Counted from the stretch's first letter, positions 1 to 6,938 are shown. The stretch is DNA of 7,708 bases from an uncultured Prevotellaceae bacterium (GCA_937892085.1 CALAVD010000479.1:1-7708), one strand, 5' to 3'. Program-made: numbers and translations. The notes: generated by a model from the letters alone, not told the origin.

Positions 1-1400
1 TCAAGCACATAAATCGTGTTGCGGTTCTTCATCACCACATCGCAGCGGCCGCGAGCATTGCGCACCTCGGTGTCGGTCTCTATACCTATACAGTCGAACA
101 TCACTCGCAACAGCGTCTCAAAGTCGCGCTCGGTCTTGTTGCTCAGGTCATAGGGCAACGATGAGAGGTAACTCTTGACGGCAGTGAGAGCCGTGTCGAT
201 GTCATCGGCAATCATAGCACGCTTCACAGCCATGAGCAGCGAACGGTTATTGCTTGCCGATGGATTCAGATAGCGGGGCATTAACGATTTATAAAGACCT
301 GAATGAACCTCCTGGTTGGGGATGCCAACTGTGTAAATATTTGACTCGAAATCATAGTCCTTGATAGTGAGGTAGCCACTCTGATACAAAATAGGTATAG
401 CACTGTCCATATTATCTAACGGCAGGTCAAAATCACTCTTGAACAACTGTGTGTTCTCTATGTCACTAAGCTGGAAATTATACCTGTCAAGAATCTTTAT
501 TAACGCTGAGGGCGTAGCGCTACCAAACCAATAATCTTCTATCTCTTCGGCGCTGAATGTATTGACAATGCTGAACGGGTTGTACACATCAGTCAGTTTA
601 GGGCCAAAGTGATACCCATCATAGCGGTCACGCAGGCGCTGAAGCATTTCGTCAAATGCTACGCCAAATTTATCGGCGAGAGCAGCTATATCCTCCTTAA
701 AATTCGTGTGAAGCTCCTCGGATGTGATACCGCAAATCGCTTCCCATTTCTCTTGCATCGAGATGTTGGCTAAGTTGTTGATAGTCGAGAATATCGACAT
801 CTGCGAGAACTTGGTGATGCCGGTGAGCAGCACGAAGCGCAGGTGGTCGCCCATGCTCTTGACGGGACCGTAGAAGGAGTTGTAAATGCTTCTTATCGCA
901 TCCATCTTCTCGGGGTCGTTGATGACGTTGAGCACCGGGGAGTCGTACTCGTCGAAGATAAGCACCGCACGGTTGCCGGTGCGCTCGTGAGCCGTGAGAA
1001 TAAGTTTCTCAAGGCGCAGACCGAAGGATGCGTTCTCTCCACTCAAGCCATACTTGTCTTCAAAATCTTTAAGTATTGAATTGAGCGAAATGGAAACATA
1101 TTTTGGGTCATCATTCTTGCACCGTGACATATCGAAATGGAACACAGGATATTCCGTCCAGTTCTTCTCAAGTTTCTCGATGGCGAGACCCTTGAACAGA
1201 TCCTTATGACCCTGGAAGTAATGCCGCAGCGTGGAGCACAGCAGCGACTTGCCGAACCGCCTCGGGCGGCTCAGGAAAATCGCATTGCCATAGTTATTGG
1301 CAAGGTCATAGATATACTCGGTCTTGTCAACATATACAAAACCGTCTTTAATAATTTTCTCAAAATCCTGCACTCCCACAGGGAAACGACGTCGTACCAT
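1..1400 (-). CDS. AAA-ATPase_like / PD-(D/E)XK nuclease-domain protein, copy 1 (3' end cut by window edge)
   Basis: My hand translation from the ATG at 1400 stays open for 466 codons to the left edge, with no internal stop or frameshift. It aligns without gaps to the complete paralogue next to it (522 aa). The N-terminal P-loop ATPase domain has a Walker A-like SRPRRFGKS at about residues 44-52 and a Walker B-like VLIFDE at about 146-151. The C-terminal PD-(D/E)XK nuclease-like domain is present up to GRCDVV (Asp ~454), but the window ends just before the expected E-x-K. Residues 1-209 match copy 2 at every base. After that I count roughly 70 differences in 257 residues. The family is widespread and multicopy in Bacteroidales; its biological role is unknown. 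Unlike copy 2, I see no TAnnTTTG promoter box upstream, so it may rely on read-through from copy 2. Confidence 0.88.
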   Translation of the reverse strand, partial: MVRRRFPVGVQDFEKIIKDGFVYVDKTEYIYDLANNYGNAIFLSRPRRFGKSLLCSTLRHYFQGHKDLFKGLAIEKLEKNWTEYPVFHFDMSRCKNDDPKYVSISLNSILKDFEDKYGLSGENASFGLRLEKLILTAHERTGNRAVLIFDEYDSPVLNVINDPEKMDAIRSIYNSFYGPVKSMGDHLRFVLLTGITKFSQMSIFSTINNLANISMQEKWEAICGITSEELHTNFKEDIAALADKFGVAFDEMLQRLRDRYDGYHFGPKLTDVYNPFSIVNTFSAEEIEDYWFGSATPSALIKILDRYNFQLSDIENTQLFKSDFDLPLDNMDSAIPILYQSGYLTIKDYDFESNIYTVGIPNQEVHSGLYKSLMPRYLNPSASNNRSLLMAVKRAMIADDIDTALTAVKSYLSSLPYDLSNKTERDFETLLRVMFDCIGIETDTEVRNARGRCDVVMKNRNTIYVL

Positions 1401-1424
1401 AATTCAGTAAACAAATTGACGAGT
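772..1424. repeat. 653-bp identical direct repeat, left member
   Basis: This stretch reads the same base for base as 2465-3117 (constant offset 1693). It covers the first 209 codons of copy 1 plus 24 bp of upstream leader. The inner boundary is a silent T/C difference at 771/2464, after which the paralogues diverge sharply. The outer boundary is an 8-bp length difference in the leader. Identity judged by eye. Confidence 0.93.
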
Positions 1425-1431
1425 TAACAAG
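1408..1431 (-). repeat. Degenerate octamer tandem repeat in the copy 1 leader (3 units)
   Basis: On the plus strand the units are taaacaaa, ttgacgag and ttaacaag, placed 8-31 nt upstream of the copy 1 start codon. The matching leader of copy 2 has a fourth unit, taaacaag. The only length difference between the two leaders is therefore exactly one octamer. Confidence 0.7.
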
Positions 1432-1524
1432 CAGTTTGTGAGGACAAGACCAGCCTTGCCCGTGAATTCTTAGTTCTTGTATTTCGTTACACCATTCACG
1501 TTTCTCAAAATTGCGCATTACGAA
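1432..1524. other. Intergenic sequence between the two nuclease-ATPase paralogues
   Basis: Copy 2 stops at 1525 and copy 1 starts at 1400, so only 124 bp separate them on the same strand. Apart from the leader hairpin and octamers, I see a 7-bp inverted repeat (CGTGAAT at 1461-1467, ATTCACG at 1494-1500) with a long loop, too weak to call a terminator. There are also short repeats of aactat and gaact at 1522-1540 around the copy 2 stop. I find no TTTG/TAnnTTTG promoter pair here. Confidence 0.5.
1442..1461 (-). promoter_or_regulatory. Leader hairpin upstream of copy 1
   Basis: Read on the minus strand, GGGCAAGG-CTGG-TCTTGTCC can form an 8-bp stem that includes two G-U pairs, with a 4-nt loop. 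It sits about 42-61 nt upstream of the start codon. The equivalent place in copy 2 has a perfect 7-bp stem of related sequence, so the fold is kept although bases differ. The function is unknown; a 5'-UTR structure is an inference. Confidence 0.45.
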
Positions 1525-3093
1525 CTATAAACTATGAACTTTTTTCCACTCCTTGATGGTGCGGGTCTCGGGGTCAACCGTCACGCCCACCTTCACCTTG
1601 CGGCGCGGGTCATCCCAGTAGGGGATGAGGTAGTTCTTCTCGTCAATCTGCGCCAAGGCATCATCAACGGTGGCGGTTGTCGAAATCTTCAGCTCAAGCA
1701 CATAAATCGTGTTGCGGTTCTTCATCACCACATCGCAGCGGCCGCGCGCATTGCGCACCTCGGTGTCGGTCTTGATGCCAACGCAGTCGAAGAGCACCTT
1801 CAATATCGTCTCGAAGTCGCGCTCGGTCTTGTTGCTCAAGTCGTAGGGCAACGACGAGAGGTAGCTCTGAACCGCCGTGAGCGCCGCATCGATGTCGTCG
1901 CCAATTATAGCTTTCATCATAACATTTATGAATGAGTCATTCTTCACGTCAGACTTGTCGAGATACAACGGCATCAAAGTGCTGTAGAGTCCACTGTAAA
2001 CCTCTCTGTTGGGTATTCCCAGCGTATAAAGGTCATAGTCAAAATCATAGTCTTTTATCGTCAGGTAACCGCTCTGATATAGAATGGCTATTGCGCTGCC
2101 CATGTTATCAAAGGGCTGATCAAATATCCGGGAAGACATCTGGGTGTTCTCTATGTCGGTGAGCTTGAAGCTGTACTTGTCAAGGATTTTTATCAGCGCC
2201 GATGGCGTGGCACTGGCAAACCAGTAGTCGTCGAGAACCTCATTGGCGAAAGTGTTGACTATGCTGAAGGGATTGTACACGTCAACCATGCCGGGGCCGA
2301 AATGATAGCCGTCGTAGCGGTCACGAAGACGCTGAAGCATCTCATCGGGGGCAAGATTATAGTTTTCTGCCAGTCTTGCTATATCGTCTTTGAAATCACG
2401 CTGCAGTTCCTCGGCTGTGATGCCGCACAGTCCCTCCCACTTCTTGAGCATCGAGATGTTGGCCAAGTTGTTGATAGTCGAGAATATCGACATCTGCGAG
2501 AACTTGGTGATGCCGGTGAGCAGCACGAAGCGCAGGTGGTCGCCCATGCTCTTGACGGGACCGTAGAAGGAGTTGTAAATGCTTCTTATCGCATCCATCT
2601 TCTCGGGGTCGTTGATGACGTTGAGCACCGGGGAGTCGTACTCGTCGAAGATAAGCACCGCACGGTTGCCGGTGCGCTCGTGAGCCGTGAGAATAAGTTT
2701 CTCAAGGCGCAGACCGAAGGATGCGTTCTCTCCACTCAAGCCATACTTGTCTTCAAAATCTTTAAGTATTGAATTGAGCGAAATGGAAACATATTTTGGG
2801 TCATCATTCTTGCACCGTGACATATCGAAATGGAACACAGGATATTCCGTCCAGTTCTTCTCAAGTTTCTCGATGGCGAGACCCTTGAACAGATCCTTAT
2901 GACCCTGGAAGTAATGCCGCAGCGTGGAGCACAGCAGCGACTTGCCGAACCGCCTCGGGCGGCTCAGGAAAATCGCATTGCCATAGTTATTGGCAAGGTC
3001 ATAGATATACTCGGTCTTGTCAACATATACAAAACCGTCTTTAATAATTTTCTCAAAATCCTGCACTCCCACAGGGAAACGACGTCGTACCAT
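1525..3093 (-). CDS. AAA-ATPase_like / PD-(D/E)XK nuclease-domain protein, copy 2 (complete)
   Basis: This 522-aa protein has the two-part layout of a large Bacteroidetes/Firmicutes family (AAA-ATPase_like PF09820 plus a C-terminal PD-(D/E)XK domain, PF08011 type). Visible motifs are Walker A-like SRPRRFGKS (44-52), Walker B-like VLIFDEYDSPVL (146-157), LLTGITKFS (191-199, a sensor-like segment), YDGYHFG (260-266), and the nuclease core GRCDVV (Asp454) with LELK (Glu467, Lys469). The nuclease core therefore looks catalytically intact. There is no signal peptide or membrane segment, so it should be cytosolic. The ATG at 3093 is the natural start because it begins the conserved MVRRRFPVGVQDF segment and lies about 75 nt downstream of a good promoter. 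The cellular role of the family is not established; the frequent multicopy state suggests an accessory, possibly selfish or defence-related function (inference). Confidence 0.93.
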   Translation of the reverse strand: MVRRRFPVGVQDFEKIIKDGFVYVDKTEYIYDLANNYGNAIFLSRPRRFGKSLLCSTLRHYFQGHKDLFKGLAIEKLEKNWTEYPVFHFDMSRCKNDDPKYVSISLNSILKDFEDKYGLSGENASFGLRLEKLILTAHERTGNRAVLIFDEYDSPVLNVINDPEKMDAIRSIYNSFYGPVKSMGDHLRFVLLTGITKFSQMSIFSTINNLANISMLKKWEGLCGITAEELQRDFKDDIARLAENYNLAPDEMLQRLRDRYDGYHFGPGMVDVYNPFSIVNTFANEVLDDYWFASATPSALIKILDKYSFKLTDIENTQMSSRIFDQPFDNMGSAIAILYQSGYLTIKDYDFDYDLYTLGIPNREVYSGLYSTLMPLYLDKSDVKNDSFINVMMKAIIGDDIDAALTAVQSYLSSLPYDLSNKTERDFETILKVLFDCVGIKTDTEVRNARGRCDVVMKNRNTIYVLELKISTTATVDDALAQIDEKNYLIPYWDDPRRKVKVGVTVDPETRTIKEWKKVHSL

Positions 3094-3117
3094 AATTCAG
3101 TAAACAAATTGACGAGT
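2465..3117. repeat. 653-bp identical direct repeat, right member
   Basis: This is the partner of 772-1424, covering codons 1-209 of copy 2 and 24 bp of leader. The sharp edge between perfect identity and about 73% protein identity inside one gene pair is the signature of gene conversion or unequal recombination between tandem paralogues. A short-read assembly chimera through a shared repeat could produce the same picture. Confidence 0.93.
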
Positions 3118-3132
3118 AAACAAGTTAACAAG
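3101..3132 (-). repeat. Degenerate octamer tandem repeat in the copy 2 leader (4 units)
   Basis: On the plus strand the units are taaacaaa, ttgacgag, taaacaag and ttaacaag, contiguous and exactly 8 bp each. They lie 8-39 nt upstream of the start codon, between the leader hairpin and the ATG. Copy 1 lacks the third unit, consistent with replication slippage. Unit number would change the spacing from hairpin or promoter to the start codon. Confidence 0.75.
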
Positions 3133-3143
3133 CAGTTTGTAAG

Positions 3144-3161
3144 GACAAGGCGCACCTTGTC
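3144..3161 (-). promoter_or_regulatory. Leader hairpin upstream of copy 2
   Basis: On the minus strand GACAAGG-TGCG-CCTTGTC is a perfect 7-bp inverted repeat with a 4-nt loop. It begins only about 10 nt after the start site predicted from the promoter, so it would cap the 5' end of the mRNA or act as an operator. A related hairpin with G-U pairs occurs upstream of copy 1. Confidence 0.5.
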
Positions 3162-3175
3162 AGCTTTCTCGCTTA

Positions 3176-3206
3176 CAAAGGTAATTAAAAAAAGTCTAAA
3201 AGCAAA
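3176..3206 (-). promoter_or_regulatory. Bacteroidetes-type promoter for copy 2
   Basis: On the minus strand a TTTG box (3206-3203) is followed after exactly 19 bp by TACCTTTG (3183-3176), a full match to the Bacteroidetes -7 consensus TAnnTTTG at the consensus spacing. Transcription would begin near 3168-3171, giving a leader of about 75 nt before the copy 2 ATG. Confidence 0.72.
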
Positions 3207-3482
3207 ATATTATCGGGATTTATTGGTGGAAAGTAGAAGGTCGTTTCTCGTTCACCCCAATCAAATAAACCCTTCCTGGTCGTAGCCTCGGTGCGTTTTG
3301 ATGTATGCAGCGCACTAATGGTTCCAGGCGTGAGTCCGCGATTTTCATATTGCGGTATTTGGCATAAGTTGAGAGAAACACAAAATGAAAAGCGAAGCTT
3401 TTTTTGTCGTTTTTCTTCGTTTCTAATCGTTTGACAAAAAACGCTGGAAAAGTGGCTGTTGGCTGTAATTGCCTTGAACCTT
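3207..3482. other. Intergenic region between uup and copy 2
   Basis: I see no credible gene here; the open frames overlap the end of uup and resemble nothing I know. Two structures are visible. A nested inverted repeat pairs CCTGG (3275-3279) with CCAGG (3324-3328) around GTGCG (3291-3295) with CGCAC (3311-3315). A short AT-rich hairpin, AAAAGC-GAA-GCTTTT (3388-3402), is followed by more T on the plus strand; it is a weak candidate for ending uup transcription. Neither is a recognised riboswitch or RNA family to me. Confidence 0.4.
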
Positions 3483-5351
3483 TCACTCCTTCTCGCTGAG
3501 CACGAGCCAGCGCATTTCTTTTTCTTCAAGGAGGGATTGAAGCTCGCTGTAGCGGGCGCTCTTGTAGTCCATGTCGGTGATGATTTCGCCGCTGGCAAAA
3601 ATGGCGTCGAGCTGCTGTTTTTCGTCAGTTAGCTGCTCTATCTCTACAGTAAGCGCTTCAAATTCTTTACGCTCCTTAAAAGAGAGCTTGTTGCTGTTGT
3701 CGCGCGTGTTATGCTGCACCTTCTCCTTAGGTTTAGCGGTGGCTCTTGCCTGCTCTGCTGCAAGGCGTTCGTGATAGTCTTTCCAAGCACGGTACTCGCT
3801 GTAGTTCCCTGGGAAGTCTTTCACCACCCCATCGCCAGTGAACACAAAAGTGTGGTCAACAGTTCGGTCCATAAAGAAGCGGTCGTGGCTCACGATTATC
3901 ACGCAACCCTTGAACTTCGACAAGTAATCCTCCAAAATCTCGAGCGTGGAGATGTCGAGGTCGTTGGTAGGCTCGTCGAGTATGAGGAAATTTGGCTTAC
4001 TCATAAGCACCATCGCCAAGAAGAGCCGTCGCTTCTCGCCACCGCTGAGCTTGGATATGAGCTTCTGCTGTTCATTGTTGCTGAATAAAAACATGTTGAG
4101 GAACTGTGCGGCAGTGTACTGCGTCTTCTCGTCGAAGTAGATATACTCTGCCACGTCGCGCACCGCATCTATCACACGTTTGTCCTCGTCGAAGTGCATC
4201 CCTTCCTGACTGTAGTAGCCAAAGCGCACCGTCTTGCCAATCTCGAAACTGCCACTGTCACATGGGATCTCTCCGAGCAGCAACTTGATGAAAGTGGATT
4301 TTCCCACGCCGTTGTCGCCCACGATTCCCAACTTCTCGTAGCGTGCAAAGGTGTATTCAAAGTCCTTGAGTATCACCTTGTCGCCAAAAGCCTTGCTCAC
4401 CTGGTGAGCAATGAAAATCTTCTTGCCGATGTAGGCAGAATTCATGTTGAGGCGCACGTCTCCCTTTTCACGTAAACCACGAGCGCGCTCTTTCAGGTCG
4501 TAGAACGCATCGATGCGGTATTGCGCCTTGTGCTGTCGGGCCTGTGGCTGACGGCGCATCCATTCGAGCTCGGTACGGAGCAGGTTGCGTGCTTTCTCGA
4601 CTTGTGCATTCTGCGCCTCGATACGCTCAGCACGCTTTTCCAGATAGTAGTTGTAGCTGCCATCGTAGCAGAAAATGTCCTGCTGGTCAAGCTCCATAAT
4701 CTTGGTGCAGATGTTGTCGAGGAAATAGCGGTCGTGAGTGACCATGAGCAGGGTCATAGTGCTTCGCTTGAGGTAGCTTTCAAGCCACTCTATCATGTCG
4801 ATGTCGAGGTGATTTGTAGGCTCATCGAGGATGAGAAACTGCGGCTCGTCGATGAGAATCTTGGCGAGTGCGACACGCTTCACCTGTCCGCCGCTCAGCT
4901 CGCCCACCGCCTGGTGGAAATTGTCAATCTTGAGCTGTGAGAGGATTTGCTTGAAGCGTGCCTCATAGTCCCAGGCATGGCTGTTATCCACTGCTTGGAT
5001 AGCTTGAGTCATAGCAGCAGCGTCGCCACTTGTGAGCGACCGCTCATAGGCACGCACCGCCACCGAGGCTTCGTCATCTCCCTCAAGGCACACCTCCAGC
5101 ACCGTCTTTGCCGACTCAAACTCTGGGTTCTGCTGCAGGTAGCCTATTCGTAGGTTGTTGCGATAAATCATGGTGCCCCCATCAGGGCTCTCCACGCCAG
5201 CGAGCAGGTTAAGCAACGTGCTCTTTCCAGTGCCGTTCTTGGCTATCAGCCCCACCTTGTCACCCTCATCAAGTCCGAAGGAGATGCCAGTAAACAACGG
5301 GTCGTATCCGTAGGATTTCGTCAAATTCTCTACTTGCAATAATGCCGCCAT
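3483..5351 (-). CDS. uup: ABC-F family ATPase, Uup type
   Basis: This is a complete 622-aa protein with two ABC ATPase domains and no membrane segments, the ABC-F layout. Domain 1 has Walker A AKNGTGKS (37-44), signature LSGGQ (152-156), Walker B FLILDE (172-177) followed by PTNHLD, and H-loop His206. The inter-domain arm (about 232-300) carries the charged helical linker that in ABC-F proteins reaches the ribosomal P-site tRNA. Domain 2 has GDNGVGKS (345-352), LSGGE (435-439), FLILDE (455-460) with PTNDLD, and His489. The C-terminal region (about 550-618, starting KLSFKERKEFEAL) is a coiled-coil like the Uup C-terminal domain, which in E. coli binds DNA; E. coli Uup is 635 aa. Known roles of Uup are ribosome-associated translation quality control and suppression of transposon precise excision. 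The symbol rests on the C-terminal domain; another housekeeping ABC-F is possible. It is transcribed divergently from the CYTH fusion gene. Confidence 0.92.
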   Translation of the reverse strand: MAALLQVENLTKSYGYDPLFTGISFGLDEGDKVGLIAKNGTGKSTLLNLLAGVESPDGGTMIYRNNLRIGYLQQNPEFESAKTVLEVCLEGDDEASVAVRAYERSLTSGDAAAMTQAIQAVDNSHAWDYEARFKQILSQLKIDNFHQAVGELSGGQVKRVALAKILIDEPQFLILDEPTNHLDIDMIEWLESYLKRSTMTLLMVTHDRYFLDNICTKIMELDQQDIFCYDGSYNYYLEKRAERIEAQNAQVEKARNLLRTELEWMRRQPQARQHKAQYRIDAFYDLKERARGLREKGDVRLNMNSAYIGKKIFIAHQVSKAFGDKVILKDFEYTFARYEKLGIVGDNGVGKSTFIKLLLGEIPCDSGSFEIGKTVRFGYYSQEGMHFDEDKRVIDAVRDVAEYIYFDEKTQYTAAQFLNMFLFSNNEQQKLISKLSGGEKRRLFLAMVLMSKPNFLILDEPTNDLDISTLEILEDYLSKFKGCVIIVSHDRFFMDRTVDHTFVFTGDGVVKDFPGNYSEYRAWKDYHERLAAEQARATAKPKEKVQHNTRDNSNKLSFKERKEFEALTVEIEQLTDEKQQLDAIFASGEIITDMDYKSARYSELQSLLEEKEMRWLVLSEKE

Positions 5352-5508
5352 AGCGTTCTTTCTTTATTATATTTATAAAACGAGAATGTTAGAATAATAT
5401 TTTAACTATATAAAATTAGGGTATTGTAAAAAAAAATGCTTATATTTGCGTCTTAATTCAAATGATGTTTTTCACAATCGTGCCTTAACGATTACATTTC
5501 AGTTGTTT
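5352..5508. other. AT-rich divergent intergenic region
   Basis: This 157-bp stretch separates the divergent starts of uup and the CYTH fusion gene and is markedly AT-rich. The plus-strand promoter is listed separately. For uup, the minus strand offers TAATTTTA near 5413-5420 (7 of 8 to TAnnTTTG), but I see no convincing partner TTTG, so I do not call a uup promoter. Confidence 0.5.
5416..5448 (+). promoter_or_regulatory. Bacteroidetes-type promoter for the CYTH fusion gene
   Basis: TATATTTG at 5441-5448 fully matches the TAnnTTTG -7 box. The best upstream partner is TTAG at 5416-5419 (3 of 4 to TTTG, 21-bp spacer), so the -33 element is weak. Transcription would start near 5453-5456 and give a leader of about 55 nt. 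The box overlaps an upstream in-frame TTG at 5446, which argues against translation starting there. Confidence 0.6.
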
Positions 5509-6918
5509 ATGAGTAAAATTACCCGAGTAGTACTAACAGGCGGGCCATGCGCCGGAAAGACTACAGCTCTCGCCAAAGTGGTAGAGCACTTCTCAAATTT
5601 AGGATATCAAGTTTACACTGTACCTGAAGTGCCCACCATGTTTGCCGTGGGAGGAGTGGATTACCTTACAAAAAACCAGTCGCTATTCTATCAAGCCGAG
5701 AAATCGACCTTGCAGCTTCAAATACAGATTGAGGATCAATTTGCCGCTATTGCCGCCGACAGCGAGAAGCCCGTGCTGCTGGTGTGCGACCGTGGCACCA
5801 TGGATATCTCGGTATATCTCTCTCCCGAGACTTGGCAGGCTATCACCCAGGAGGTTGACATCCCCATCGACAAGCTTCGCGACTCGCGCTATGACGCCGT
5901 TCTGCACCTCGTCACTGCCGCCGACGGTGCCGCCGAGTTTTACACCACCAGCAACAACGAGGCCCGCACCGAGGGTGTGGAGCTTGCTTGCACACTCGAC
6001 AAGAAGCTGCGTGGTGCATGGACCGGTCACCCTCACCTGCGCGTGATTAGCAACAGCGAGAACTTCGAGAACAAGATACGCCGCGTGCTGCGCGAGATTT
6101 CTAAGGTTCTGGGCATCCCCGAGCCCATTGAGAACGAGCGCAAATTTATGGTTGAGGTCGTTGGCGATATTCCTAATGCCATCGAGACCGACATTGTTCA
6201 AACCTACCTCATGAGCGAGCCAGGAACCGTGGTGCGCTTGCGCAAACGCACAATGCAAGGTAAGTATGTTTATCTGCAAACTACCACGAAGACTGTGGGC
6301 GAGAATGAGCGCATCGAGACAGAACGCAACATCAGTTACAACCAATACATGAGCATGATGGCAATGGCCGACCCAACTCGTCAGTCAATCCACAAAATCC
6401 GCAAGAGCTTCATTTGGGAAGGACAGTACTATGAGCTTGACCAGTTCATCGATCCTAACCCTGGCTTCAGCGTTCTTGAGATGGACAGCGCACAAGGCGA
6501 AGAGACCAAATTCCCGCCATTCATCAAGGTGATAAAAGATGTGACTGGTAACGCCAAGTATTACAGCAACGACCTCGCCTACTACAACTATCTGTACCGT
6601 GGTTTTGCATACGGCGCGGGCAGCCTGCTGGAGAATGCCGTCTATCTGCAACTTCACCGCGCGGGCTACGATGTCTATGTGGGCGTGCAGGATTCGCAGG
6701 AGGTCGATTTCGTGGCCATCAAGCAGGACAAGAAACTGTATTTTCAAGTAAGTTGGCAGGTCTTGGCCGATGAGAAAACCATGCAGCGCGAATATGCTCC
6801 GCTAACGAAACGCAACGACCAATACAACAAATATCTTGTCACATTGGATGAAATGAAACTGCCCAACAACAACGGTGTGGAACATCTGTTCCCGTGGGAA
6901 CTGGACACCGTGCTTTGA
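5509..6918 (+). CDS. P-loop kinase-like (AAA_28) + CYTH protein fused to a DUF4143-type C-terminus
   Basis: From the ATG at 5509 the protein is 469 aa. Residues 1-200 form a P-loop NTPase/kinase-like domain (AAA_28 type) with Walker A GGPCAGKTT (11-19) and VCDRG (92-96). Residues 205-355 form a CYTH/triphosphate-tunnel domain: E-x-E-x-K at Glu208/Glu210/Lys212, RLRKR (243-247), ETER (270-273), YELD (308-311). CYTH enzymes bind triphosphorylated substrates and metals; the substrate here is unknown. Relatives I recall end soon after the segment corresponding to VTGNAKYY (345-352). Here the frame continues for ~110 residues that resemble the end of DUF4143 ATPases: LLENAVYLQLHRAGYDVYVG (373-392), EVDFVA (398-403), YFQVS (411-415), LADEKT (419-424), YLVTLDE (442-448). 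The ExK position of that nuclease-like fold reads QVS, so it is probably not a nuclease. I chose 5509 over the upstream TTG at 5446 because the family motif starts there and the TTG lies in the promoter box. Confidence 0.85.
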   Translation: MSKITRVVLTGGPCAGKTTALAKVVEHFSNLGYQVYTVPEVPTMFAVGGVDYLTKNQSLFYQAEKSTLQLQIQIEDQFAAIAADSEKPVLLVCDRGTMDISVYLSPETWQAITQEVDIPIDKLRDSRYDAVLHLVTAADGAAEFYTTSNNEARTEGVELACTLDKKLRGAWTGHPHLRVISNSENFENKIRRVLREISKVLGIPEPIENERKFMVEVVGDIPNAIETDIVQTYLMSEPGTVVRLRKRTMQGKYVYLQTTTKTVGENERIETERNISYNQYMSMMAMADPTRQSIHKIRKSFIWEGQYYELDQFIDPNPGFSVLEMDSAQGEETKFPPFIKVIKDVTGNAKYYSNDLAYYNYLYRGFAYGAGSLLENAVYLQLHRAGYDVYVGVQDSQEVDFVAIKQDKKLYFQVSWQVLADEKTMQREYAPLTKRNDQYNKYLVTLDEMKLPNNNGVEHLFPWELDTVL

Positions 6919-6938
6919 CTTCTGGCCGATGTGGAGAA

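Noticed and set aside
1461..1500. Terminator after copy 2 from CGTGAAT/ATTCACG
   Set aside because: A 7-bp AT-containing stem with a 26-nt loop and no T-tail is too weak to support.
1..3093. Complete defence system or insertion sequence built on the nuclease-ATPase pair
   Set aside because: No transposase, terminal inverted repeats, target-site duplication or known defence partner gene is visible next to the pair.
3101..3132. CRISPR-like array
   Set aside because: The units are 8 bp and contiguous, with no spacers and no cas genes.
3388..3405. Intrinsic terminator for uup
   Set aside because: The stem AAAAGC/GCTTTT has only two G-C pairs and a 3-nt loop, and the better T-run lies on the plus strand, where no gene ends. 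Mentioned in the gap description only.
3185..3598. Minus-strand open frames of 137 and 88 codons in the gap downstream of uup
   Set aside because: They resemble no family I know, one overlaps the end of uup in another frame, and the copy 2 promoter lies inside or beside their 3' ends. Chance open frames are the simpler reading.
5446..5508. Upstream in-frame TTG start giving a 490-aa version of the CYTH fusion protein
   Set aside because: The TTG overlaps the TATATTTG promoter box, so it would lie upstream of the transcript. The added 21 residues precede the family's normal start at MSKITRVVLTGGPCAGKTT.
5683..6747. Long antisense frames (220 and 120 codons) opposite the CYTH fusion gene
   Set aside because: They are complementary shadows of a well-supported coding frame, with no promoter or recognisable protein.
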